Shown here: positions 1-13,400 of the stretch, in pieces | Numbering within the stretch: position 1 is the first letter of the stretch | Layout: each line of letters opens with the position of its first letter | DNA from: Odiellus spinosus | Taxonomy: Eukaryota > Arthropoda > Arachnida > Opiliones > Phalangiidae | Reading direction: 5' to 3' | NCBI GenBank assembly: GCA_963920705.1 | Contig: CAWUCO010000268.1 | Span: 372,001 to 436,000, forward strand | DNA: 64,000 nt | The notes under the pieces: model-generated | Told to the model about the DNA's origin: nothing | The model's database searches: none | Seen by the model: the letters and a program-made list of their open reading frames with translations, nothing else | Position numbers and translations under genes: made by a program

Positions 1-388
1 GTTCTTTCGAATGACTTTGGTTTTGTCTAAATTGCAAAATTGTGACAATAATAAAATTGGTTAAAATTAAGCAAAAACACTTAAAAATCCAAGATTATTG
101 GATTCAAATGGACACAAAACTTTTGATTTTTAAGCGATTTAGACAAAATTAAGACTACTCGAAAGAGCAAATATTGGTCTATCTAAAAAACAAGAGTTTT
201 GGAAAATCCGTTGAAAAACATGGAAAATATAGCCAATTCAAAAAACATCTAATATCAAAAAGCGAATTTTTAAAATCTGAAATTTGACTATTTTGATATT
301 GTATGGTTTGTTGAATTGGCCATATTTTTCTTGTTTTTCAACGGATTTTTAAAAAATTCTTATTATTTAGACTGTCCATTAATTGCTC

Positions 389-405
389 TTTCGAATGACT
401 TTGGT
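389..405 (+). other. CENP-B-box-like 17-mer (partial match)
   Basis: The sequence tttcgaatgactttggt lines up with the CENP-B core NTTCGNNNNANNCGGGN. It matches at TTCG, the central A and the last two G, and differs at the first two bases of CGGG, so 7 of 9 fixed bases agree. It recurs once per monomer in the right arm. Canonical mammalian binding needs the CGGG part, and insects have no accepted CENP-B orthologue, so this is only a resemblance. Confidence 0.25.
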
Positions 406-417
406 TTTGTCTAAATT

Positions 418-800
418 GCAAAATTTTGACCAATATAAAATTGGTTAAAATTAAGCAAAAACGCTTAAAAATCCAAGATTATTGGATTCAAATGGACACA
501 AAACTTTTGATTTTTAAGCGATTTAGACAAAATTAAGACCACTCGAAAGAGCAAATATTGGTCTATCTAAAAAACAAGAGTTTTGGAAAATCCGTTGAAA
601 AACATGGAAAATATGGCCAATTCAAAAAACATCTAATATCAAAAAGCGAATTTTTAAAATCTGAAATTTGACTATTTTGATATTCTATGATTTCTTGAAT
701 TGGCCATATTTTTCTTGTTTTTCAACGGATTTTTGAAAACTCTTATTATATAGACTGTCCATTAATTGCTCTTTCGAATGACTTTGGTTTTGTCTAAATT
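418..800 (+). repeat. Reference satellite monomer with two dyads
   Basis: One representative monomer. It has a 102-bp spacer (418-519), a left arm (520-660) and a right arm (661-800). The right arm read on the other strand matches the left arm: both open with (g/a)atttagac, share tcgaaagagcaa, and share the 18-bp box aaaatccgttgaaaaaca and aatatggccaattcaa. My hand alignment gives about 91 of 110 positions identical without gaps over the outer part of the arms, with weaker symmetry close to the centre at 660/661. Long inverted repeats of this kind can extrude cruciforms or fold as hairpins in single strands. The layout suggests the monomer arose from an inverted duplication that was then amplified as a unit. 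Confidence 0.92.
463..519. repeat. Second, smaller dyad in the monomer spacer
   Basis: Within the spacer, gcttaaaaatc (463-473) is the exact reverse complement of gatttttaagc (509-519), leaving a 35-bp loop. Inside the loop ccaagattattgg is itself nearly symmetric. Some monomers carry cactt instead of cgctt, which weakens one base pair. This dyad does not share its centre with the flanking gtctaaatt/gatttagac pair, because about 45 bp are present on only one side. The symmetry is therefore partly eroded by an insertion or deletion. Confidence 0.85.
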
Positions 801-3800
801 GGAAACATGTGACCAATATAAAATTGGTTAAAATTAAGCAAAAACGCTTAAAAATCCAAGATTATTGGATTCAAATGGACACAAAACTTTTGATTTTTAA
901 GCGATTTAGACAAAATTAAAACTACTCGAAAGAGCAAATATTGGTCTATCTAAAAAACAAGAGTTTTGGAAAATCCGTTGAAAAACATGGAAAATATAGC
1001 CAATTCAAAAAACATCTAATATCAAAAAGCGAATTTTTAAAACCTGAAATTTGACTATTTTGATATTGTATGGTTTCTTGAATTGGACATATTTTTCTTG
1101 TTTTTCAACGGATTTTTAAAAAATTCTTATTATTTAGACTGTCCATTAATTGCTCTTTCGAATGACTTTGGTTTTGTCTAAATTGCCAAGACGTGACAAA
1201 TATAAAATTGGTTAAAATAAAGCAAAAACACTTAAAAATCCAAGATTATTGGATTCAAATGGACACAACACTTTTGATTTTTAAGCGATTTAGACAAAAT
1301 TAAAACTACTCGAAAGAGCAAATATTGGTCTATCTAAAAAACAAGAGTTTTGGAAAATCCGTTGAAAAACATGGAAAATATAGCCAATTCAAAAAACATC
1401 TATTATCAAAAAGCGAATTTTTAAAATCTGAAATTTGACTATTTTGATATTGTATGGTTTCTTGAATTGGCCATATTTTTCTTGTTTTTCAACGGATTTT
1501 TGAAAACTCTTATTATTTAGAATGTCCATTAATTGTTCTTTCGAATGACTTTGGTTTTGTCTAAATTGCAAAATTGTGACAATAATAAAATTGGTTAAAA
1601 TTAAGCAAAAACACTTAAAAATCCAAGATTATTGGATTCAAATGGACACAAAACTTTTGATTTTTAAGCGATTTAGACAAAATTAAGACCACTCGAAGGA
1701 GCAAATATTGGTCTATCTGAAAATCAAGAGTTTTGGAAAATCCGTTGAAAAACATGGAAAATATGGACAATTCAAAAAACATCTAATATCAAAAAGCGAA
1801 TTTTTAAAATCTGAAATTTGACTATTTTGATATTCTATGATTTCTTGAATTGGCCATATTTTTCTTGTTTTTCAACGGATTTTTGAAAACTCTTATTATA
1901 TAGACTGTCCATTAATTGCTCTTTCGAATGACTTTGGTTTTGTCTAAATTGCAAACATGTGACCAATATAAAATTGGTTAAAATTAAGCAAAAACGCTTA
2001 AAAATCCAAGATTATTGGATTCAAATGGACACAAAACTTTTGATTTTTAAGCGATTTAGACAAAATTAAAACTACTCGAAAGAGCAAATATTGGTCTATC
2101 TAAAAAACAAGAGTTTTGGAAAATCCGTTGAAAAACATGGAAAATATAGCCAATTCAAAAAACATCTAATATCAAAAAGCGAATTTTTAAAACCTGAAAT
2201 TTGACTATTTTGATATTGTATGGTTTCTTGAATTGGCCATATTTTTCTTGTTTTTCAACGGATTTTTGAAAACTCTTATTATTTAGATTGTCCATTAATT
2301 GCTCTTTCGAATGACTTTGGTTTTTGTCTAAATTGCAAAATTGTGACAAATATAAAATTGGTTAAAATAAAGCAAAAACACTTAAAAATCCAAGATTATT
2401 GGATTCAAATGGACACAACACTTTTGATTTTTAAGCGATTTAGACAAAATTAAGACTACTCGAAAGAGCAAATATTGGTCTATCTAAAAAACAAGAGTTT
2501 TGGAAAATCCGTTGAAAAACATGGAAAATATGGACAATTCAAAAAACATCTAATATCAAAAAGCGAATTTTTAAAATCTGAAATTTGACTATTTTGATAT
2601 TCTATGATTTCTTGAATTGGCCATATTTTTCTTGTTTTTCAACGGATTTTTGAAAACTCTTATTATTTAGACTGTCCATTAATTGCTATTTCGAATGACT
2701 TTGGTTTTGTCTAAATTGCAAAATTGTGACAAATATAAAATTGGTTAAAATAAAGTAAAAACTTAAAAATCCAAGATTATTGGATTCAAATGGACACAAA
2801 ACTTTTGATTTTTTAGCGATTTAGACAAAATTAAGACCACTCGAAAGAGCAAATATTGGTCTATCTAAAAAACAAGAGTTTTGGAAAATCCGTTGAAAAA
2901 CATGGAAAATATAGCCAATTCAAAAAACATCTAATATCAAAAAGCGAATTTTTAAAATCTGAAATTTGACTATTTTGATATTGTATGGTTTGTTGAATTG
3001 GCCATATTTTTCTTGTTTTTCAACGGATTTTTAAAAAATTCTTATTATTTAGACTGTCCATTAATTGCTCTTTCGAGTGACTTTGGTTTTGTCTAAATTG
3101 CAAAATTTTGACCAATATAAAATTGGTTAAAATTAAGCAAAAACGCTTAAAAATCCAAGATTATTGGATTCAAATGGACACAAAACTTTTGATTTTTAAG
3201 CGATTTAGACAATATTAAGACCACTCGAAAGAGCAAATATTGGTCTATCTAAAAAACAAGAGTTTTGGAAAATCCGTTGAAAAACATGGAAAATATGGCC
3301 AATTCAAAAAACATCTAATATCAAAAAGCGAATTTTTAAAATCTGAAATTTGACTATTTTGATATTCTATGATTTCTTGAATTGGCCATATTTTTCTTGT
3401 TTTTCAACGGATTTTTGAAAACTCTTATTATATAGACTGTCCATTAATTGCTCTTTCGAATGACTTTGGTTTTGTCTAAATTGCAAACATGTGACCAATA
3501 TAAAATTGGTTAAAATTAAGCAAAAACGCTTAAAAATCCAAGATTATTGGATTCAAATGGACACAAAACTTTTGATTTTTAAGCGATTTAGACAAAATTA
3601 AGACCACTCGAAAGAGCAAATATTGGTCTATCTAAAAAACAAGAGTTTTGGAAAATCCGTTGAAAAACATGGAAAATATAGCCAATTCAAAAAACATCTA
3701 ATATCAAAAAGCGAATTTTTAAAACCTGAAATTTGACTATTTTGATATTGTATGGTTTCTTGAATTGGACATATTTTTCTTGTTTTTCAACGGATTTTTA

Positions 3801-4439
3801 AAAAATTCTTATTATTTAGACTGTCCATTAATTGCTCTTTCGAATGACTTTGGTTTTGTCTAAATTGCCAAGACGTGACAAATATAAAATTGGTTAAAAT
3901 AAAGCAAAAACACTTAAAAATCCAAGATTATTGGATTCAAATGGACACAACACTTTTGATTTTTAAGCGATTTAGACAAAATTAAGACTACTCGAAAGAG
4001 CAAATATTGGTCTATCTAAAAAACAAGAGTTTTGGAAAATCCGTTGAAAAACATGGAAAATATAGCCAATTCAAAAAACATCTATTATCAAAAAGCGAAT
4101 TTTTAAAATCTGAAATTTTACTATTTTGATATTGTATGGTTTCTTGAATTGGCCATATTTTTCTTGTTTTTCAACGGATTTTTGAAAACTCTTATTATTT
4201 AGAATGTCCATTAATTGTTCTTTCGAATGACTTTGGTTTTGTCTAAATTGCAAAATTGTGACAATAATAAAATTGGTTAAAATTAAGCAAAAACACTTAA
4301 AAATCCAAGATTATTGGATTCAAATGGACACAAAACTTTTGATTTTTAAGCGATTTAGACAAAATTAAGACCACTCGAAGGAGCAAATATTGGTCTATCT
4401 AAAAAACAAGAGTTTTGGAAAATCCGTTGAAAAACATGG

Positions 4440-7400
4440 AAAATATGGCCAATTCAAAAAACATCTAATATCAAAAAGCGAATTTTTAAAATCTGAAATT
4501 TGACTATTTTGATATTCTATGATTTCTTGAATTGGCCATATTTTTCTTGTTTTTCAACGGATTTTTGAAAACTCTTATTATTTAGACTGTCCATTAATTG
4601 CTCTTTCGAATGACTTTGGTTTTGTCTAAATTGCAAAATTGTGACAAATATAAAATTGGTTAAAATAAAGTAAAAACTTAAAAATCCAAGATTATTGGAT
4701 TCAAATGGACACAAAACTTTTGATTTTTAAGCGATTTAGACAAAATTAAGACCACTCGAAAGAGCAAATATTGGTCTATCTAAAAAACAAGAGTTTTGGA
4801 AAATCCGTTGAAAAACATGGAAAATATAGCCAATTCAAAAAACATCTAATATCAAAAAGCGAATTTTTAAAATCTGAAATTTGACTATTTTGATATTGTA
4901 TGGTTTGTTGAATTGGCCATATTTTTCTTGTTTTTCAACGGATTTTTAAAAAATTCTTATTATTTAGACTGTCCATTAATTGCTCTTTCGAATGACTTTG
5001 GTTTTGTCTAAATTGCAAAATTGTGACCAATATAAAATTGGTTAAAATTAAGCAAAAACGCTTAAAAATCCAAGATTATTGGATTCAAATGGACACAAAA
5101 CTTTTGATTTTTAAGCGATTTAGACAAAATTAAGACCACTCGAAAGAGCAAATATTGGTCTATCTAAAAAACAAGAGTTTTGGAAAATCCGTTGAAAAAC
5201 ATGGAAAATATGGCCAATTCAAAAAACATCTAATATCAAAAAGCGAATTTTTAAAATCTGAAATTTGACTATTTTGATATTCTATGATTTCTTGAATTGG
5301 CCATATTTTTCTTGTTTTTCAACGGATTTTTGAAAACTCTTATTATATAGACTGTCCATTAATTGCTCTTTCGAATGACTTTGGTTTTGTCTAAATTGCA
5401 AACATGTGACCAATATAAAATTGGTTAAAATTAAGCAAAAACGCTTAAAAATCCAAGATTATTGGATTCAAATGGACACAAAACTTTTGATTTTTAAGCG
5501 ATTTAGACAAAATTAAAACTACTCGAAAGAGCAAATATTGGTCTATCTAAAAAACAAGAGTTTTGGAAAATCCGTTGAAAAACATGGAAAATATAGCCAA
5601 TTCAAAAAACATCTAATATCAAAAAGCGAATTTTTAAAACCTGAAATTTGACTATTTTGATATTGTATGGTTTCTTGAATTGGCCATATTTTTCTTGTTT
5701 TTCAACGGATTTTTGAAAACTCTTATTATTTAGACTGTCCATTAATTGCTCTTTCGAATGACTGGTTTTTGTCTAAATTGCAAAATTGTGACAAATATAA
5801 AATTGGTTAAAATAAAGCAAAAACACTTAAAAATCCAAGATTATTGGATTCAAATGGACACAAAACTTTTGATTTTTAAGCGATTTAGACAAAATTAAGA
5901 CTACTCGAAAGAGAAAATATTGGTCTATCTAAAAAACAAGAGTTTTGGAAAATCCGTTGAAAAACATGGAAAATATGGACAATTCAAAAAACATCTAATA
6001 TCAAAAAGCGAATTTTTAAAATCTGAAATTTGACTATTTTGATATTCTATGATTTCTTGAATTGGCCATATTTTTCTTGTTTTTCAACGGATTTTTGAAA
6101 ACTCTTATTATTTAGACTGTCCATTAATTGCTCTTTCGAATGACTTTGGTTTTGTCTAAATTGCAAAATTGTGACAAATATAAAATTGGTTAAAATAAAG
6201 TAAAAACTTAAAAATCCAAGATTATTGGATTCAAATGGACACAAAACTTTTGATTTTTAAGCGATTTAGACAAAATTAAGACCACTCGAAAGAGCAAATA
6301 TTGGTCTATCTAAAAAACAAGAGTTTTGGAAAATCCGTTGAAAAACATGGAAAATATAGCCAATTCAAAAAACATCTAATATCAAAAAGCGAATTTTTAA
6401 AATCTGAAATTTGACTATTTTGATATTGTATGGTTTGTTGAATTGGCCATATTTTTCTTGTTTTTCAACGGATTTTTAAAAAATTCTTATTATTTAGACT
6501 GTCCATTAATTGCTCTTTCGAATGACTTTGGTTTTGTCTAAATTGCAAAATTGTGACCAATATAAAATTGGTTAAAATTAAGCAAAAACGCTTAAAAATC
6601 CAAGATTATTGGATTCAAATGGACACAAAACTTTTGATTTTTAAGCGATTTAGACAAAATTAAGACCACTCGAAAGAGCAAATATTGGTCTATCTAAAAA
6701 ACAAGAGTTTTGGAAAATCCGTTGAAAAACATGGAAAATATGGCCAATTCAAAAAACATCTAATATCAAAAAGCGAATTTTTAAAATCTGAAATTTGACT
6801 ATTTTGATATTCTATGATTTCTTGAATTGGCCATATTTTTCTTGTTTTTCAACGGATTTTTGAAAACTCTTATTATATAGACTGTCCATTAATTGCTCTT
6901 TCGAATGACTTTGGTTTTGTCTAAATTGCAAACATGTGACCAATATAAAATTGGTTAAAATTAAGCAAAAACGCTTAAAAATCCAAGATTATTGGATTCA
7001 AATGGACACAAAACTTTTGATTTTTAAGCGATTTAGACAAAATTAAAACTACTCGAAAGAGCAAATATTGGTCTATCTAAAAAACAAGAGTTTTGGAAAA
7101 TCCGTTGAAAAACATGGAAAATATAGCCAATTCAAAAAACATCTAATATCAAAAAGCGAATTTTTAAAACCTGAAATTTGACTATTTTGATATTGTATGG
7201 TTTCTTGAATTGGCCATATTTTTCTTGTTTTTCAACGGATTTTTGAAAACTCTTATTATTTAGACTGTCCATTAATTGCTCTTTCGAATGACTGGTTTTT
7301 GTCTAAATTGCAAAATTGTGACAAATATAAAATTGGTTAAAATAAAGCAAAAACACTTAAAAATCCAAGATTATTGGATTCAAATGGACACAAAACTTTT

Positions 7401-8450
7401 GATTTTTAAGCGATTTAGACAAAATTAAGACTACTCGAAAGAGAAAATATTGGTCTATCTAAAAAACAAGAGTTTTGGAAAATCCGTTGAAAAACATGGA
7501 AAATATGGACAATTCAAAAAACATCTAATATCAAAAAGCGAATTTTTAAAATCTGAAATTTGACTATTTTGATATTCTATGATTTCTTGAATTGGCCATA
7601 TTTTTCTTGTTTTTCAACGGATTTTTGAAAACTCTTATTATTTAGACTGTCCATTAATTGCTCTTTCGAATGACTTTGGTTTTGTCTAAATTGCAAAATT
7701 GTGACAAATATAAAATTGGTTAAAATAAAGTAAAAACTTAAAAATCCAAGATTATTGGATTCAAATGGACACAAAACTTTTGATTTTTAAGCGATTTAGA
7801 CAAAATTAAGACCACTCGAAAGAGCAAATATTGGTCTATCTAAAAAACAAGAGTTTTGGAAAATCCGTTGAAAAACATGGAAAATATAGCCAATTCAAAA
7901 AACATCTAATATCAAAAAGCGAATTTTTAAAATCTGAAATTTGACTATTTTGATATTGTATGGTTTGTTGAATTGGCCATATTTTTCTTGTTTTTCAACG
8001 GATTTTTAAAAAATTCTTATTATTTAGACTGTCCATTAATTGCTCTTTCGAATGACTTTGGTTTTGTCTAAATTGCAAAATTGTGACCAATATAAAATTG
8101 GTTAAAATTAAGCAAAAACGCTTAAAAATCCAAGATTATTGGATTCAAATGGACACAAAACTTTTGATTTTTAAGCGATTTAGACAAAATTAAGACCACT
8201 CGAAAGAGCAAATATTGGTCTATCTAAAAAACAAGAGTTTTGGAAAATCCGTTGAAAAACATGGAAAATATGGCCAATTCAAAAAACATCTAATATCAAA
8301 AAGCGAATTTTTAAAATCTGAAATTTGACTATTTTGATATTCTATGATTTCTTGAATTGGCCATATTTTTCTTGTTTTTCAACGGATTTTTGAAAACTCT
8401 TATTATATAGACTGTCCATTAATTGCTCTTTCGAATGACTTTGGTTTTGT
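4440..8450 (+). repeat. Tetrameric higher-order repeat, 1530-bp period
   Basis: Markers recur at 1530 bp: gtatggtttgttg at 4898, 6428 and 7958, actggtttttgtc at 5761 and 7291, and gagaaaatattgg near 5911 and 7441. Two to three copies are present, and the last is incomplete because the 5761/7291 marker is not repeated at 8821. The near absence of private differences between copies suggests recent amplification. Confidence 0.85.
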
Positions 8451-11400
8451 CTAAATTGCAAAATTGTGACCAATATAAAATTGGTTAAAATTAAGCAAAA
8501 ACGCTTAAAAATCCAAGATTATTGGATTCAAATGGACACAAAACTTTTGATTTTTAAGCGATTTAGACAAAATTAAAATAACTCGAAAGAGCAAATATTG
8601 GTCTATCTAAAAAACAAGAGTTTTGGAAAATCCGTTGAAAAACATGGAAAATATGGCCAATTCAAAAAACATCTAATATCAAAAAGCGAATTTTTAAAAT
8701 CTGAAATTTGACTATTTTGATATTCTATGATTTCTTGAATTGGCCATATTTTTCTTGTTTTTCAACGGATTTTTGAAAACTCTTATTATATAGACTGTCC
8801 ATTAATTGCTCTTTCGAATGACTTTGGTTTTGTCTAAATTGCAAAATTGTGACCAATATAAAATTGGTTAAAATTAAGCAAAAACGCTTAAAAATCCAAG
8901 ATTATTGGATTCAAATGGACACAAAACTTTTGATTTTTAAGCGATTTAGACAAAATTAAAATAACTCGAAAGAGCAAATATTGGTCTATCTAAAAAACAA
9001 GAGTTTTGGAAAATCCGTTGAAAAACATGGAAAATATGGACAATTCAAAAAGCATCTAATATCAAAAAGCGAATTTTGAAAATCTGAAATTTGACTATTT
9101 TGATATTGTATGGTTTCTTGAATTGGCCATATTTTTCTTGTTTTTCAACGGATTTTTGAAAACTCTTATTATTTAGACTGTCCATTAATTGCTCTTTCGA
9201 ATGACTTTGGTTTTGTCTAAATTGCAAAATTGTGACAAATATAAAATTGGTTAAAATAAAGTAAAAACTTAAAAATCCAAGATTATTGGATTCAAATGGA
9301 CACAAAACTTTTGATTTTTAAGCGATTTAGACAAAATTAAGACCACTCGAAAGAGCAAATATTGGTCTATCTAAAAAACAAGAGTTTTGGAAAATCCGTT
9401 GAAAAACATGGAAAATATAGCCAATTCAAAAAACATCTAATATCAAAAAGCGAATTTTTAAAATCTGAAATTTGACTATTTTGATATTGTATGGTTTGTT
9501 GAATTGGCCATATTTTTCTTGTTTTTCAACGGATTTTTAAAAAATTCTTATTATTTAGACTGTCCATTAATTGCTCTTTCGAATGACTTTGGTTTTGTCT
9601 AAATTGCAAAATTGTGACCAATATAAAATTGGTTAAAATTAAGCAAAAACGCTTAAAAATCCAAGATTATTGGATTCAAATGGACACAAAACTTTTGATT
9701 TTTAAGCGATTTAGACAAAATTAAGACCACTCGAAAGAGCAAATATTGGTCTATCTAAAAAACAAGAGTTTTGGAAAATCCGTTGAAAAACATGGAAAAT
9801 ATGGACAATTCAAAAAACATCTAATATCAAAAAGCGAATTTTTAAAATCTGAAATTTGACTATTTTGATATTCTATGATTTCTTGAATTGGCCATATTTT
9901 TCTTGTTTTTCAACGGATTTTTGAAAACTCTTATGATATAGACTGTCCATTAATTGCTCTTTCGAATGACTTTGGTTTTGTCTAAATTGCAAAATTGTGA
10001 CCAATATAAAATTGGTTAAAATTAAGCAAAAACGCTTAAAAATCCAAGATTATTGGATTCAAATGGACACAAAACTTTTGATGTTCAAGCGATTTAGACA
10101 AAATTAAAATAACTCGAAAGAGCAAATATTGGTCTATCTAAAAAACAAGAGTTTTGGAAAATCCGTTGAAAAACATGGAAAATATAGCCAATTCAAAAAA
10201 CATCTAATATCAAAAAGCGAATTTTTAAAATCTGAAATTTGACTATTTTGATATTGTATGGTTTCTTGAATTGGCCATATTTTTCTTGTTTTTCAACGGA
10301 TTTTTGAAAACTCTTATTATTTAGACTGTCCATTAATTGCTCTTTCGAATGACTTTGGTTTTGTCTAAATTGCAAAATTGTGACCAATATAAAATTGGTT
10401 AAAATTAAGCAAAAACGATTAAAAATCCAAGATTATTGGATTCAAATGGACACAAAACTTTTGATTTTTAAGCGATTTAGACAAAATTAAGACCTCTCGA
10501 AAGAGCAAATATTGGTCTATCTAAAAAACAAGAGTTTTGGAAAATCCGTTGAAAAACATGGAAAATATGGACAATTCAAAAAGCATCTAATATCAAAAAG
10601 CGAATTTTGAAAATCTGAAATTTGACTATTTTGATATTGTATGGTTTCTTGAATTGGCCATATTTTTCTTGTTTTTCAACGGATTTTTAAAAAATTGTTA
10701 TTATTTAGACTGTCCATTAATTGCTCTTTCGAATGACTTTGGTTTTGTCTAAATTGCCAGGACGTGACAAATATAAAATTGGTTAAAATAAAGCAAAAAC
10801 ACTTAAAAATCCAAGATTATTGGATTCAAATGGACACAAAACTTTTGATTTTTAAGCGATTTAGACAAAATTAAGACCACTCGTAGGAGCAAATATTGGT
10901 CTATCTGAAAATCAAGAGTTTTGGAAAATCGTTGAAAAACATGGAAAATATGGACAATTCAAAAAACATCTAATATCAAAAAGCGAATTTTTAAAATCTG
11001 AAATTTGACTATTTTGATATTCTATGATTTCTTGAATTGGCCATATTTTTCTTGTTTTTCAACGGATTTTTGAAAACTCTTATTATATAGACTGTCCATT
11101 AATTGCTCTTTCGAATGACTTTGGTTTTGTCTAAATTGCAATATTGTGACAAATATAAAATTGGTTAAAATAAAGCAAAAACGCTTAAAAATCCAAGATT
11201 ATTGGATTAAAATGGACACAAAACTTTTGATTTTTAAGCGATTTAGACAAAATTAAGACCACTCGAGAGAGCAAATATTGGTCTATCTAAAAAACAAGAG
11301 TTTGGAAAATCCGTTGAAAAACATGGAAAATATAGCCAATTCAAAAAACATCTAATATCAAAAAGCGAATTTTTAAAATCTGAAATTTGACTATTTTGAT

Positions 11401-13400
11401 ATTGTATGGTTTCTTGAATTGGCCATATTTTTCTTGTTTTTCAACGGATTTTTAAAAAATTCTTATTATTTAAACTGTCCATTAATTGCTCTTTCGAATG
11501 ACTTTGGTTTTGTCTAAATTGCAAAATTGTGACCAATATAAAATTGGTTAAAATTAAGCAAAAACGCTTAAAAATCCAAGATTATTGGATTCAAATGGAC
11601 ACAAAACTTTTGATTTTAAAGCGATTTAGTCAAAATTAAGACCACTCGAAAGAGCAAATATTGGTCTATCTAAAAAACAAGAGTTTTGGAAAATCCGTTG
11701 AAAAACATGGAAAATATGGACAATTCAAAAAGCATCTAATATCAAAAAGCGAATTTTGAAAATCTGAAATTTGACTATTTTGATATTGTATGGTTTCTTG
11801 AATTGGCCATATTTTTCTTGTTTTTCAACGGATTTTTAAAAAATTGTTATTATTTAGACTGTCCATTAATTGCTCTTTCGAATGACTTTGGTTTTGTCTA
11901 AATTGCCAAGACGTGACAAATATAAAATTGGTTAAAATAAAGCAAAAACACTTAAAAATCCAAGATTATTGGATTCAAATGGACACAAAACTTTTGATTT
12001 TTAAGCGATTTAGACAAAATTAAGACTACTCGAAAGAGCAAATATTGGTCTATCTAAAAAACAAGAGTTTTGGAAAATCCGTTGAAAAACATGGAAAATA
12101 TAGCCAATTCAAAAAACATCTAATATCAAAAAGCGAATTTTTAAAATCTGAAATTTGACTATTTTGATATTGTATGGTTTCTTGAATTGGCCATATTTTT
12201 CTTGTTTTTCAACGGATTTTTAAAAAATTCTTATTATTTAGACTGTCCATTAATTGCTCTTTCGAATGACTTTGGTTTTGTCTAAATTGCAAAATTGTGA
12301 CAATTATAAAATTGGTTAAAATTAAGCAAAAACACTTAAAAATCCAAGATTATTGGATTCAAATGGACACAAAACTTTTGATTTTTAAGCGATTTAGACA
12401 AAATTAAGACCACTCGAAGGAGCAAATATTGGTCTATCTGAAAATCAAGAGTTTTGGAAAATCCGTTGAAAAACATGGAAAATATGGACAATTCAAAAAA
12501 CATCCAATATCAAAAAGCGAATTTTTAAAATCTGAAATTTGACTATTTTGATATTCTATGATTTCTTGAATTGGCCATATTTTTCTTGTTTTTCAACGGA
12601 TTTTTGAAAACTCTTATTATATAGACTGTCCATTAATTGCTCTTTCGAATGACTTTGGTTTTGTCTAAATTGCTAAATTGTGACAAATATAAAATTGGTT
12701 AAAATTAAGCAAAAACGCTTAAAAATCCAAGATTATTGGATTAAAATGGACACAAAACTTTTGATTTTTAGGCGATTTAGACAAAATTAAGACCACTCGA
12801 GAGAGCAAATATTGGTCTATCTGAAAATCAAGAGTTTTGGAAAATCCGTTGAAAAACATGGAAAATATGGACAATTCAAAAAACATCTAATATCAAAAAG
12901 CGAATTTTGAAAATCTGAAATTTGACTATTTTGATATTCTATGATTTCTTGAATTGGCCATATTTTTCTTGTTTTCAACGGATTTTTGAAAACTCTTATT
13001 ATTTAGACTGTCCATTAATTGCTCTTTCGAATGACTTTGGTTTTGTCTAAATTGCAAAATTGTAACAAATATAAAATTGGTTAAAATTAAGCAAAAACAC
13101 TTAAAAATCCAAGATTATTGGATTCAAATGGACACAAAAATTTTGATTTTTAAGCGATTTAGACAAAATTAAGACCACTCGAAAGAGCAAATATTGGTCT
13201 ATCTAAAAAACAAGAGTTTTGGAAAATCCGTTGAAAAACATGGAAAATATGGACAATTCAAAAAGCATCTAATATCAAAAAGCGAATTTTTAAAATCTGA
13301 AATTTGACTATTTTGATATTCTATGATTTCTTGAATTGGCCATATTTTTCTTGTTTTTCAACGGATTTTTGAAAACTCTTATTATATAGACTGTCCATTA
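8451..13400 (+). repeat. Irregular satellite stretch
   Basis: Forward monomers of the same family without a clean higher-order period. Variant types from the flanking HORs are mixed (gaaaattgccaggacg near 10750, gaccaatata types, tctgaaaatcaag types), and there are single-base losses such as aaaatcgttg near 10927 and gagtttgg near 11301. It reads like an older, less homogenised part of the array. Confidence 0.75.

Larger units (their letters stand above)
130..4390 (+). repeat. Duplicated ~1.57-kb satellite block at 2682-bp spacing (7 monomers)
   Basis: Rare variants in about 130-1705 recur in about 2812-4387 at exactly +2682 bp. They include gtatggtttgttg (301/2983), aaattttgacc (421/3103), aattgccaagacgtg (1181/3863), aatgtccattaattgttc (1521/4203) and ctcgaaggagc. 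Matching stops just after the last marker, where tctgaaaatc is replaced by tctaaaaaac. The relation is a block duplication seven monomers apart; I cannot see a complete third copy. Confidence 0.8.

Noticed and set aside
1389-1571. Recurrent minus-strand frame of 60 codons (MQFRQNQSHSKEQ...) in dozens of monomers
   Set aside because: It opens at TTG, has no ATG until codon 15 or so, has no known domain, and is simply the right arm and centre of the satellite. Single-base indels abolish it in many neighbouring monomers.
9045-9305. Longer 65-91 codon versions of the same frame
   Set aside because: They also begin at non-ATG codons and arise where monomer indels happen to link two frames, or at the A16 junction. 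They are repeat by-products.
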